A stretch of 64,000 nucleotides of DNA from an uncultured Acidobacteriia bacterium (GTDB taxonomy: Bacteria; Acidobacteriota; Terriglobia; Bryobacterales; Bryobacteraceae), in NCBI GenBank assembly GCA_903825445.1, contig CAIKAS010000006.1, positions 24,387-88,386 on the forward strand, given 5' to 3'. Below are positions 1-8,408 of this stretch, in pieces (the first letter of the stretch is position 1; the number at the start of each line of letters is the position of its first letter). A program made the translations under genes and the position numbers. The notes beneath the pieces are model-generated. The model did no database searches and was not told where the DNA came from. It was given only the letters and a program-made list of their open reading frames with translations.

Positions 1-92
1 TGATGGTGATGGTCTTCACGATGGTGACTGGGATTTGCGCGGCCGGCGGTGCGCTGGGCGCCAAACTGGGAGGAGCGGAACGAAAAGGGTAG
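1..92 (+). CDS. C-terminal end of a membrane protein (partial)
   Basis: The frame whose codons begin at position 3 is open from the window edge to a TAG at 90-92. It gives about 29 residues: a hydrophobic stretch rich in Val, Met, Gly and Ala, then a short charged tail ending AERKG. This looks like the last transmembrane helix and cytoplasmic tail of a membrane protein. The start and family lie outside the window, so no function can be given. A strong hairpin follows directly, which fits a real gene end. Confidence 0.45.
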   Translation, partial: MVMVFTMVTGICAAGGALGAKLGGAERKG

Positions 93-118
93 GGAGGATC
101 ATCCTTGTCTGATCCTCC
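93..118. terminator. Bidirectional hairpin between convergent genes
   Basis: A perfect 9-bp inverted repeat (GGAGGATCA at 93-101, TGATCCTCC at 110-118) with an 8-nt loop lies between the end of the partial plus-strand gene and the end of the minus-strand sulfatase. Read on the minus strand it is followed shortly by CCCTTTTC, a modest U-run. It probably ends both transcripts. Confidence 0.65.
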
Positions 119-126
119 TAAAACAC

Positions 127-1695
127 TCATTTAGCCAAAGCTATCGGCGGCGCATCCCTCGGCGTTAAATAAAACTCAATCGCCTCATCCCGCCCCAGCC
201 CCGCCGGCTCGGCCTCTCGCTCCGGATGCGTCGCCCGAAAACGCGCCAGCATCAGCCCCGCCAGCTTATTCACTACCTCGGGATGCTTCGCCGCCACATC
301 AGTAAACTCACCCGGATCGTCCTTCAGGCTATAGAGCCGCCGGTAACGCCCGGGAGTGGGCCGATCGGTTTCGTACCCGTCCTGTCGCGCACGCTTACCA
401 GAGCAAAAAATGTATTTCCATTCCTTCGTCTTGATACACGCTTCCTCGTTCTCCAGGTATTCGCTGAAAATGTGATCGCGCGGTGCCGTCATCGCCTTGC
501 CTTCCAAATACGGCCGCAGACTCTGCCCGTGTTGCACTGGCAGCTGCTGCAAACCCAGCATGTCGACGATCGTAGCCGACACATCCACATGTTCTGTCAG
601 ATCCGTCACCACACCACGCCGGACCCTCCCTGGATAACGCATAATCAGCGGCACCCGCAGCGACGGTTCGTAACAGCAATGCTTCTCAAAACGACCGTGC
701 TGGCCCAGATCATAGCCATGATCGGCCATATAAACAACAAAGGTGTCTTCTTCCAGATTCAGTCGGTGCAGTGCGTCGAGCACGTGCCCCACGTTCCGAT
801 CCAGAAATGCAACCGACGTGTAGTACGAAGCGATGATGCCGCGCTTCTCCTCGTCCGTGAGATCGCGGAAGATCAGCGGAATCTGCCATGCGTCTTCGGA
901 ACCCACACGCGGAACGGGAAACCGCGCCGGATCGAAGCGTCCACGGTCTTCCACCGGAAAATCGTATGGCGAATGCGGTTCCTGAAAGCTGGTCCAAAGC
1001 GCGAAGGGTTTTTCCCGCGACTGGTCCCGTGAGCGTGCCTCCAGATATTCAACGGCCTGAGTTGCGATGAACGTGCCGCGCATGTCCCGGTCGTAGCGCG
1101 GGAACGGCAACTTTTCGGCATTTAACCAAATCCGCGCCGGGTCTTTAAACGGTTGCCAGGCAGGCTTCGTGCGGATCCCTGACGGCACCGGACGCGCCTT
1201 CACCCTCGCCCGCCAGTCCTTCGTGATCTCGTCCTCCGTCTTCACCACGTCGAAGCCGTGCAGCCCAGGCTCTGCAGGTCGGTTGAAATGCATCTTGCCA
1301 AAAACGGCCGTATCGTATCCGGCTTGCTTGAACTGCCGGGCCAGCGTGGGCTTGTCGGTTGCCAGCGCAGTGGTGAGCACCGTCACACCCGCCGCATGCG
1401 GCAACTGGCCCGTGAGAAAAGACTGGCGCGAAGGCGTGCACACCGGCGAATTGCAGTGGTGGGCACTGAAGCGGGTTCCCTGGCTCGCCAGGCGGTCGAT
1501 ATTCGGCGTGCTGGCATTGCGATTGCCGTCACAGCCCATGACATAGCCGGCATGATCGTCCGCAAGGATGAAGAGGAAATTCGGTTTGCCCTGCCCGCGC
1601 AAAGCCTGCGTCTGCGCGATCGCTGAACTCGATAGTGTCACAGGCGCGGCAGCCAGCCCCGCCATTGCCGATCGCCGTGTGATCTCCGTCGGCAT
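127..1695 (-). CDS. Secreted sulfatase (type I, FGly-dependent)
   Basis: A 522-residue protein of the alkaline-phosphatase-like sulfatase superfamily. The N-terminus has a twin-arginine-like leader (TRRSAMAGLAAAP, residues 6-18). The metal-binding start of the fold is at about 42-50 (FILADDHAG). The formylglycine motif is C86-T-P-S-R90, the Cys-type form that needs a formylglycine-generating enzyme. A further metal-site segment reads YMADHGYDLGQHG. The substrate, probably a sulfated polysaccharide or small sulfate ester, cannot be told from sequence. It starts 3 nt after the stop of the upstream TPR gene, so the two are probably co-transcribed. The family is certain; the specificity is unknown. 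Confidence 0.93.
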   Translation of the reverse strand: MPTEITRRSAMAGLAAAPVTLSSSAIAQTQALRGQGKPNFLFILADDHAGYVMGCDGNRNASTPNIDRLASQGTRFSAHHCNSPVCTPSRQSFLTGQLPHAAGVTVLTTALATDKPTLARQFKQAGYDTAVFGKMHFNRPAEPGLHGFDVVKTEDEITKDWRARVKARPVPSGIRTKPAWQPFKDPARIWLNAEKLPFPRYDRDMRGTFIATQAVEYLEARSRDQSREKPFALWTSFQEPHSPYDFPVEDRGRFDPARFPVPRVGSEDAWQIPLIFRDLTDEEKRGIIASYYTSVAFLDRNVGHVLDALHRLNLEEDTFVVYMADHGYDLGQHGRFEKHCCYEPSLRVPLIMRYPGRVRRGVVTDLTEHVDVSATIVDMLGLQQLPVQHGQSLRPYLEGKAMTAPRDHIFSEYLENEEACIKTKEWKYIFCSGKRARQDGYETDRPTPGRYRRLYSLKDDPGEFTDVAAKHPEVVNKLAGLMLARFRATHPEREAEPAGLGRDEAIEFYLTPRDAPPIALAK

Positions 1696-1698
1696 TAT

Positions 1699-3426
1699 CT
1701 ACTTGTACTCAACTCCGGTGACTTCGCCGAATACACCGCCGGACGGATCTTTCGACGGTTTGTAGCGGACCACCACAGCGCGCGGCTTCTGCACGCCGCA
1801 GCTGAACTTCATCTCTCCACCAGTCACGCTGATGCCGTTCGGCTCGGCGATCAGCAGGACACGCACCGTGCCACTCGCCTCTTTCACCGATAGCTTGAAT
1901 TGTTTGCCGCCCAGGCAATCCACGCGCGTCAGCGTCCCATTGAGCGTAACAGCATTCGCGTCATCCCACCAGTCCACTACCGGCGCGTTATCGCCCTTCT
2001 TTGTATTCTGCGCATTCGCACGCGCTTCCATATCAGCAATTTCCTTGCGCGCCTGCGTCTTTAGACGATCGATCTCAGCTGCCTTCTCAGCAGCGTCCCG
2101 ACGCTTTTCAGCGGCCTCGTCATCCAGGCGCTGCTGTTCAATCGCCCCACGGGCCCGCAGATATTCCTCCCTCTTCGCCAGATCCGTCGTGGCCTGCGAC
2201 GCTGACATCCACGCTCGTCCGGCCTCGGCCCACTGCTTCTGGCCTTCATTAAGTTTCGCGTAGGAAACCCACCAATCCACATTGTGCGGGGCGAGACCCA
2301 GCGCAAGCTTCCATTCGGCAAGGCGCTGCTTCGGATCATCGTATTTGTCGCCCAGTTCCCAGTGCGCGGGCGCGTATTTCGGGTCAAGCTTTAGCGCTTT
2401 CTCCAGCACATCGATCGCGACATCGTAGTGTTTTTCGGACTTGGCGTACGTCGTCATCGCCACCACATTGCGCGATCCCGCCTTGTACGCTTCGGCAAAG
2501 TACTCACCTGCTTTGGCTTCGTCACCTGCGCGCAGCGCGAGGAACCCGAGTCCCTCGTTGGCCTCTGCCTGGTGTTTGCCGTTCTTCAGTAGCGCGACGT
2601 AGAGCGCTTCGGCGCCAGGACCCATCAGATCCGCACGCGCCAATTGCCCGTCGTCAGCCGTAAGAATAGCGGTATTGAAATCACGATCCGGATTCAGCGC
2701 CCGGTTCGGCGCCTGCACGGCGGTGAAAACCCCGGCCGCAAGATAAGCATCCACCTCGGCATTAAACTTCGCTGGATCTTCTCCCAGACTGCGGATCGCC
2801 CCGTTCGCATCCATTCCGTTCGCCAGATTGTGCAGATAGATGTGCGCGCGGCCTGACGTTTCCGGTTGCGTAATCAAACGGTGCAATAGCGCCCAGTCGC
2901 GCGTACGCTCGGCCGCCGCGGCGGGTGGGGCACCCCACACCACGTGAACGGCATTCGATTGCACAGTGCTGAAGAATGTTTCGAGCGCCTGCTCAATAGC
3001 GGGCGGAATGCCGGTGAAATTCGTTTCAAGCAGGCGTTTGGTCAGTTCGCGAACCATAGCCGGCGGTAACTGGCCGCTCGCTACTGCGCACGCCATCAGG
3101 TGATCGCGGCCCATGTTGATGCCATTGCAGTTCTGCGCGGCCATTTCGCGGGCGTCGCGAAATACAAGAATACGCAGCGGCGGATCAAGCCTCATTTCGG
3201 ACTGGCCCATCACCGCCCCAAGAGCGTAGCGAAACTGCTCGAACTGGCTTAGCGCCTGCACTGACGGTGTCCGGCCGTCGTCGCTGATGGCTTCAAATGG
3301 ACCCAGCCTCGCACGGACCCACTGCTCCGCCGCAAGCGCGTTGGCGGCGCAGGAGCCGGAGAGCAGGACAACGGCAAAGGCAAATCGCCCATACGAACTC
3401 CCGCAGATAAAACTCCGCGTGCTCAT
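1699..3426 (-). CDS. Secreted TPR-repeat protein
   Basis: About 575 residues from the ATG at 3426, chosen because a signal peptide follows immediately (Arg, then a hydrophobic core, then Ala-rich cleavage site). The open frame extends 94 codons further upstream into the divergent gene, but that part looks non-coding. The N-terminal half resembles the Asp/Glu-rich non-catalytic peptidase-like region often found before TPRs in acidobacteria. TPR-like helical repeats lie at about residues 250-390, followed by a charged coiled coil (Lys/Glu/Ala rich) and a small beta-rich C-terminal domain with two cysteines. Function is unknown; it may act as a periplasmic scaffold. It is divergent from the next gene with only 27 bp between starts and probably lies in one unit with the sulfatase. 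Confidence 0.8.
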   Translation of the reverse strand: MSTRSFICGSSYGRFAFAVVLLSGSCAANALAAEQWVRARLGPFEAISDDGRTPSVQALSQFEQFRYALGAVMGQSEMRLDPPLRILVFRDAREMAAQNCNGINMGRDHLMACAVASGQLPPAMVRELTKRLLETNFTGIPPAIEQALETFFSTVQSNAVHVVWGAPPAAAAERTRDWALLHRLITQPETSGRAHIYLHNLANGMDANGAIRSLGEDPAKFNAEVDAYLAAGVFTAVQAPNRALNPDRDFNTAILTADDGQLARADLMGPGAEALYVALLKNGKHQAEANEGLGFLALRAGDEAKAGEYFAEAYKAGSRNVVAMTTYAKSEKHYDVAIDVLEKALKLDPKYAPAHWELGDKYDDPKQRLAEWKLALGLAPHNVDWWVSYAKLNEGQKQWAEAGRAWMSASQATTDLAKREEYLRARGAIEQQRLDDEAAEKRRDAAEKAAEIDRLKTQARKEIADMEARANAQNTKKGDNAPVVDWWDDANAVTLNGTLTRVDCLGGKQFKLSVKEASGTVRVLLIAEPNGISVTGGEMKFSCGVQKPRAVVVRYKPSKDPSGGVFGEVTGVEYK

Positions 3427-3453
3427 TGGTAAAGTATATACGGAAAGCGCATC

Positions 3454-4938
3454 ATGCTCCAGGATCTCATCCACAAGGCCCGCAGGCGTTTGCTGTTTAA
3501 CGAAGTGTTGAAGCAATTCGCGCTGTCGGCGGCTCTTGCCGTCGGCGGCCTGGCCCTGCTGTTGACCTTTGGCACGCGCTATGTCGAGTGGTGGGTAGTC
3601 ACGATTTTCACTATTGGAGTCCTCGTGTGGGCGGCCGCAAAACTCCGTAGGAAGCTCCCCAGCGATTACGCGGCAGCCGTCTGGCTTGACGACAAGGCCA
3701 AACTGCATGATTCACTCTCCACCGCGCACTATTTTGCCCGATCCCGGAGTAAATCCATCCTCTCGCCGGAAGCAGAAGCGATTCTTCTTGCTCAGCGTGG
3801 ACAGGCGGAAACCGTCGCTGGCGGCGTAGATGTCGAAATCGCCGTGCCGTTCCGCTTCCCGAAAGCGCTCTACGGGCTCGCCGCGCTATTGCTGGTTTCG
3901 ACAGGAATGGTAGGCGTGCGCTATTTCTACGGCCATGAGTTGAACCTGAGCGCTCCAATCACGGAAGTAATCTTCCAGGATCTCGCCGCAAACCAGCAGA
4001 AGAAAGCCGGGAAGCCAGCTAAGCTGCCGGAAAAGCAGCCCGATTACGATGAGGCTCGCTCGTTGCTTTCGAAATTAGGTCTGGGCGCGAATCTGGAAGA
4101 CAAGCCGGACGACAAGCTGGACGAAGCTTTGGCCGATGCCCTCAGATCGCCGGAGAAGACGGAAGGCAGCAGCCAGGATGCCAAGCCCGACCAGAATGGG
4201 AATCAAGGCGACCCGCTCGATTCCCCGAAAGAAACGCCTAAAAGCAACGGTGCGCAGGCCGGGGATAACAGCAATAAGAAGTCCAGTGATCAATCCGATT
4301 CGCCTTCGGGCCAGGGTGGCGCAAAGGGCGACAAATCCGAAAAATCGCTGCTCTCAAAACTGAAAGACGCGATGGACGACATGATGGGTGCGCCCTCGCC
4401 ATCGAACGACAAAAAGAGCGCAGGCGGCAAGCAGCAGCAATCGAAGCCATCGAGTCAGGCCCAGGCAGGGCAACAGCCCGGAGAAGCCGGCGATGACGAA
4501 AACAAACAGGCGGCTGACGGTGAAGCCAACGGCAACGCCCAGAAGGGCAACTCGCCCGGTCAGACGAGCGGGAACACCGGGAACCAGCAGGAAGGCCCCA
4601 GCGTAGCGGGTTCTGAAGATGGCCAGAAGGCCGTCAAGGCCGCTAACCAGATGAAAGCGATGGGCAAGATCAGCGAACTGATCGGCAAACGTTCCGAACA
4701 GGTGACCGGTGAATCGATGATCGAAGTGCAGTCCGGCAACCAGAAGCTGCAGACCGCGTATAAAGACAAGAGCGCGGCGCACGGCGAGGGTTCGGGCGAA
4801 GTGAGCCGCGACGAGATTCCACTGGCGGTACAGGCCTACGTGCAGGAGTATTTCCAGCAGGTTCGCAAGCCGGAAGGCAGCACTCCGGTCAAGACAAAAA
4901 AGCCGGTTGAGCCGAAAACTGGGCCCGCCTCAAAATAA
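3454..4938 (+). CDS. Two-TM protein with long low-complexity tail
   Basis: 494 residues. Two membrane segments at about 25-40 and 47-63 precede a soluble alpha/beta part and a third hydrophobic stretch near 150-168. Residues about 230-400 are low complexity, rich in Gln, Asn, Ser, Gly, Lys and Pro, and are probably disordered. The C-terminal 90 residues are more ordered and include a segment (QAYVQEYFQQVRKPEG) like the end of proteins encoded near MoxR/DUF58/VWA gene sets. The N-terminal layout recalls DUF4175-type proteins. I do not recognise a defined function. The start is the ATG at 3454. It is divergent from the TPR gene. Confidence 0.78.
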   Translation: MLQDLIHKARRRLLFNEVLKQFALSAALAVGGLALLLTFGTRYVEWWVVTIFTIGVLVWAAAKLRRKLPSDYAAAVWLDDKAKLHDSLSTAHYFARSRSKSILSPEAEAILLAQRGQAETVAGGVDVEIAVPFRFPKALYGLAALLLVSTGMVGVRYFYGHELNLSAPITEVIFQDLAANQQKKAGKPAKLPEKQPDYDEARSLLSKLGLGANLEDKPDDKLDEALADALRSPEKTEGSSQDAKPDQNGNQGDPLDSPKETPKSNGAQAGDNSNKKSSDQSDSPSGQGGAKGDKSEKSLLSKLKDAMDDMMGAPSPSNDKKSAGGKQQQSKPSSQAQAGQQPGEAGDDENKQAADGEANGNAQKGNSPGQTSGNTGNQQEGPSVAGSEDGQKAVKAANQMKAMGKISELIGKRSEQVTGESMIEVQSGNQKLQTAYKDKSAAHGEGSGEVSRDEIPLAVQAYVQEYFQQVRKPEGSTPVKTKKPVEPKTGPASK

Positions 4939-4947
4939 ACCTGCCGC

Positions 4948-5223
4948 TTACGTCAGCAGCGACCTGATATACACCTGATACGAAATACCCCTGTCTTCCG
5001 CAATCTTCCGTGCGGCATCCAGATCGCTTCCCGCCAGCGTCACCGGAACTGGAACAAACTTCTTCTTGTAGCCCGGAGTCATCACCACGCGAGGCTGTGC
5101 CTTCTTCTTTTCACGCAGAATGGCGCGCAGGCAGGCTTCGACTTCCGTGCGGTTCCTATCCCACCACGCTGTCTCGGCTCGTTCGCTGTTGAAAGTTGGT
5201 ACAGCTATGCTCGGGAGTGGCAC
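4948..5223 (-). CDS. CopG-antitoxin-like protein, orphan
   Basis: 91 residues from a GTG start. The N-terminus (PTFNSERAETAWWDRN) and the C-terminus (DLDAARKIAEDRGISYQVYIRSLL) match the layout of CopG-type antitoxins of the BrnA/PF12441 kind: an acidic-aromatic lead followed by a ribbon-helix-helix-like end, normally paired with a BrnT-like toxin. No BrnT-like gene is adjacent. The upstream neighbour, 7 bp away, is a 150-residue protein without recognisable toxin features. It may be a solitary regulator. Confidence 0.68.
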   Translation of the reverse strand: MPLPSIAVPTFNSERAETAWWDRNRTEVEACLRAILREKKKAQPRVVMTPGYKKKFVPVPVTLAGSDLDAARKIAEDRGISYQVYIRSLLT

Positions 5224-5230
5224 GAATGCT

Positions 5231-5683
5231 CTACGCCGTGGTCTGCCAGGGCTTGTGAGCGGGCGCCTGATCGCGGCCCTTCACACGGTCATACAGATAT
5301 TTATTCGAAACAGTGCCCAGCGATTCGTTGTAGAGCGTAGTAAGCCCCAGAGTCTCACGCAGATCTTCCTGAAAGTTGTGGACGGCCTCCAGTTCGTGGG
5401 CCTGCGCTGGTTTGCTCTTGCCGCCGGGCGTACGGAAAAACTTCTGGTAGCCTCCGTCGGTCAGTGTGCCAATCTCATTCCCCATCACGACGCCTGCGCG
5501 TTCCACGACGCGCGGAACATCGCCCTCGCCGGGCTTCGCAACGCAAGCGATTCCGTTGCGTTCAATGCGGGTACCACCGCCAGCGGACTGGACATTAAAT
5601 CCAGCAGCCCGTGCTTTGGAGAGATGATCTTCGAAACTCAGGACTTTCGTGCGTTCGCGACGGAAAAACATAGATACGGCCAT
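5231..5683 (-). CDS. Hypothetical conserved protein
   Basis: 150 residues, no signal peptide or membrane segment. The first half has Gly-rich turns (SAGGGTRIERNG) and a predicted beta-rich core; the second half is helical and polar. It lies 27 bp downstream of the kinase-propeller gene and 7 bp upstream of the antitoxin-like gene, so the three probably share a transcript. The ATG at 5683 overlaps a TACTATAATG sequence that resembles a -10 element. I do not recognise the family and assign no function. Confidence 0.7.
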   Translation of the reverse strand: MAVSMFFRRERTKVLSFEDHLSKARAAGFNVQSAGGGTRIERNGIACVAKPGEGDVPRVVERAGVVMGNEIGTLTDGGYQKFFRTPGGKSKPAQAHELEAVHNFQEDLRETLGLTTLYNESLGTVSNKYLYDRVKGRDQAPAHKPWQTTA

Positions 5684-5710
5684 TATAGTAAGGCTGTTCC
5701 GCCCGCCAGT

Positions 5711-8329
5711 TCAGCGGAAGTTTTCCACCAGCATGATGTCGTTTTCGTTCTGATCGATCTGCGCGTAGATGATATGCTGTCGATCCGGCGACACGCTGAA
5801 TCCACCGTATCCGCTAACCGGTTTGCCTGTGGACGTAATCAGATCGATATTATTTGTCTCGAAACTGAAAAATTGAATTCGATCTTCTTCCGGGCGAGAC
5901 TTAGGCACGCGAGACACGAAATAGATTCCGTCGTTGAACGGCTGCCACCACCCAAAGTCCGTTGCGGCGGCGGGATCGGTCAGCACCGGAGTTTCCGCTC
6001 CACCATCTGGAGAGACTTTCCAGATTTCCGAAACATTGCGTTTTTTTGTGTAATATAGCTGTTTTCCGTCGGGCGATTCCCGGGGATCGAAGCCTCCCTG
6101 ATGAGTTAACTGACTCTCCTGCCCACCTCCCGCCGACGCCCGCCAAATCTCATACCTCCCGGTCTGATCGGATGTGTAATAGACCCACTTTTCATCAGAT
6201 GACCAACTGGGCACACTGCGAGCGTGACCATTCGCCGGACCCGTGGTGATTCGTCGCGGGGCGCCGCCACCCGCATCGATAACGAAAATATCTCCGCTTC
6301 CACCGACGCTGGCGTCAAACGCGATACGGCGGCCATCTGGTGACCAGTGAGGCGAACCAGAATGGCCCCCCTGCGAAGTCAACTGAACGGTGCCGGTGCC
6401 ATCCGCGTCAGCCACCCAGATTTCAAAACTGCCCGAACGGTCGGAAGCAAAAGCAATTTTCTTGCCGTCCGGTGAGTACTGCGGCGCATTGTCCTGCCAT
6501 GTCGATGCGATCAGTTTCCTCGGCGATCCTAACGCCTTGCCCGCAGCCAAGTCTATCTGCCAGATATTCTCGTCATAGGTCGTGTGGACAAACGCCAGAC
6601 GCTTGTCCGTTCGTGAGACAGCCGGATAATAGGCATTCTCGCCAGCCTCGGAGACGGGTTGCGGCGTTCCGCCCGACGCGGTGACTCTCCACAACTCCTG
6701 CGGCCTCCCGAGTCGGCGGGTGGAATACACGATCTCTCCACCATCCGGCATCCAGGCAAGGCCACCGATCGCCCGATTGTCTCCAGCTACCGTCTTTACG
6801 TCTCCGCCACTAACCGGCACAGTATCCAGGTCGACACTCTGCGCAGTGTAGGACCGGGCGAATGCAATAGTGCTACCGTCCGGTGAAAATCTCGGCTGAA
6901 GGTCGGCGGAGGCGGCAGGCGCGGAAGTCAGCCGCTTATGCTGGCCAGTTTCTACGGTAACAAGAAAGATCCCCACCGGTGCCGTAGGGGACTCCCGACT
7001 GGCCACGGCGATAGTCTTGCCATCGGGAGAGAAATCTGGTCCCAGCGCCATGCCAAGGTCGCGCTCCGCTCCTCCCAGCGAAGGCATCACAATGAGAGTT
7101 CCGCTACGCGTGAACGCGATATACCTGCCATCCGGAGAAAACGCTGGATTCACATCTTGTGCCGGGTCAGTGGTCAGCCGCAGCGGACTGCCCACACCGA
7201 TCTGCTGCACGTAGATGTCAATGTTACCGTCGGGGCCAGATGCTGAAAAAGCCATCAGCTTGCCGTCCGGAGAAAAAGCGGGAAAATATGCGGTGCCCGT
7301 ACTGGTAATCGGCGTGACTTTGGATGGCAGCGTCTGTGTGCGGCCAAACTTCCACCACGTTCCTGCTCCCGCAACCAACAATATTGCAGCCACAGCCGCG
7401 TAAATCGGAAACCGTGAGGCACGCGGTTTTACCGGAGCAGCAGTGGTTACGGAAACGTCTGAATCCGATTCCTCCTTCGCATCCATCAGCGCGACCTTTA
7501 AATCTTCCATGTGCTGAAAGCGCCGGTCGCGGTCCTTGCGCAGGCACCGCTGCACGATCTTCTCCAGGTCGCGTGGCGTATCCTGAACAATCTCCGTGAG
7601 CGGCTTCGGTTCCTCTCGCAGGATCGCGCTCAGCGTAGAAATGGTCGAATCGCCCGAAAACGCCTTCCGCCCGGCGAGCATTTCATAAAGCACGCTACCG
7701 AAGCTAAACACATCCGACCGCCCATCCACCGGCTTGCCTTCGGCTTGTTCCGGCGACATATAAGCGATAGTTCCCACCACCGCTCCCACCTGAGTTTTGT
7801 GGTGTGCTGTCAGCGTCGCGTCCTCCGGACCGATAGCGCTGTCGGAAACTCCGGTGAGTTTCGCCAGCCCGAAATCGAGCACCTTGACCTGGCCCGATTC
7901 GGTCACCATCACGTTCGCCGGTTTCAGATCCCGGTGAACAATCCCCGCAGAATGCGCTGCGGCCAGAGCATCGGCAATCGGTATGGCGTACTTGAGAGCC
8001 TCCGAAGCGCGCAGGCCCCGGTTAGGGATCAACTGATCCAGTCCCTTGCCCGGCACATACTCCATCACGATGAAATCAATGCCGTTATCGGCGGAGATAT
8101 CGTGAATTGTTACGATGTGCGGGTGATTCAGCGCCGAAGCCGCCCTGGCTTCCTGTATGAAACGCTGCTTCCTGTCGGGGTCGGCAACCTTGTCGGCGGG
8201 CAGCACCTTGATCGCGACCATCCGATCCAGCCTCGTGTCTCGGGCCTTGTAGACTTCACCCATGCCGCCAGCGCCCAGCGCGGACACGATTTCGTAGGGT
8301 CCAAGGCGCGTTCCGGGGGCCAAAGGCAT
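5711..8329 (-). CDS. Membrane Ser/Thr protein kinase with TolB-like propeller
   Basis: 872 residues of the PknB/Stk type. The kinase domain spans about 12-280: Gly loop G19-A-G-G-M-G24, catalytic Lys41 in VAIK, H132-R-D134 loop and D152-F-G154, so it is an RD kinase with complete catalytic residues. A single TM segment lies near 308-327. The extracytoplasmic part is a beta-propeller with repeated PD40 motifs of the form FSPDGKxIAF, as in TolB. This architecture is expanded in acidobacteria. Ligand and targets are unknown; neighbouring downstream genes could be substrates. Confidence 0.93.
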   Translation of the reverse strand: MPLAPGTRLGPYEIVSALGAGGMGEVYKARDTRLDRMVAIKVLPADKVADPDRKQRFIQEARAASALNHPHIVTIHDISADNGIDFIVMEYVPGKGLDQLIPNRGLRASEALKYAIPIADALAAAHSAGIVHRDLKPANVMVTESGQVKVLDFGLAKLTGVSDSAIGPEDATLTAHHKTQVGAVVGTIAYMSPEQAEGKPVDGRSDVFSFGSVLYEMLAGRKAFSGDSTISTLSAILREEPKPLTEIVQDTPRDLEKIVQRCLRKDRDRRFQHMEDLKVALMDAKEESDSDVSVTTAAPVKPRASRFPIYAAVAAILLVAGAGTWWKFGRTQTLPSKVTPITSTGTAYFPAFSPDGKLMAFSASGPDGNIDIYVQQIGVGSPLRLTTDPAQDVNPAFSPDGRYIAFTRSGTLIVMPSLGGAERDLGMALGPDFSPDGKTIAVASRESPTAPVGIFLVTVETGQHKRLTSAPAASADLQPRFSPDGSTIAFARSYTAQSVDLDTVPVSGGDVKTVAGDNRAIGGLAWMPDGGEIVYSTRRLGRPQELWRVTASGGTPQPVSEAGENAYYPAVSRTDKRLAFVHTTYDENIWQIDLAAGKALGSPRKLIASTWQDNAPQYSPDGKKIAFASDRSGSFEIWVADADGTGTVQLTSQGGHSGSPHWSPDGRRIAFDASVGGSGDIFVIDAGGGAPRRITTGPANGHARSVPSWSSDEKWVYYTSDQTGRYEIWRASAGGGQESQLTHQGGFDPRESPDGKQLYYTKKRNVSEIWKVSPDGGAETPVLTDPAAATDFGWWQPFNDGIYFVSRVPKSRPEEDRIQFFSFETNNIDLITSTGKPVSGYGGFSVSPDRQHIIYAQIDQNENDIMLVENFR

Positions 8330-8390
8330 CGTTTCGACAGTATATCGCGCGCCAGCAACAAACCGCCCCGCACGAGCGTCCCGCTTGCCT

Positions 8391-8396
8391 TACAAT
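8391..8396 (+). promoter_or_regulatory. Probable -10 element of the hopanoid operon
   Basis: TACAAT at 8391-8396 lies 12 nt before the chosen ATG of hpnJ (8409). The transcript would begin about 6 nt before the start codon, leaving no room for a Shine-Dalgarno site. No convincing -35 hexamer is seen at 16-18 nt spacing. Confidence 0.4.
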
Positions 8397-8408
8397 AGTA
8401 GATTCAGC

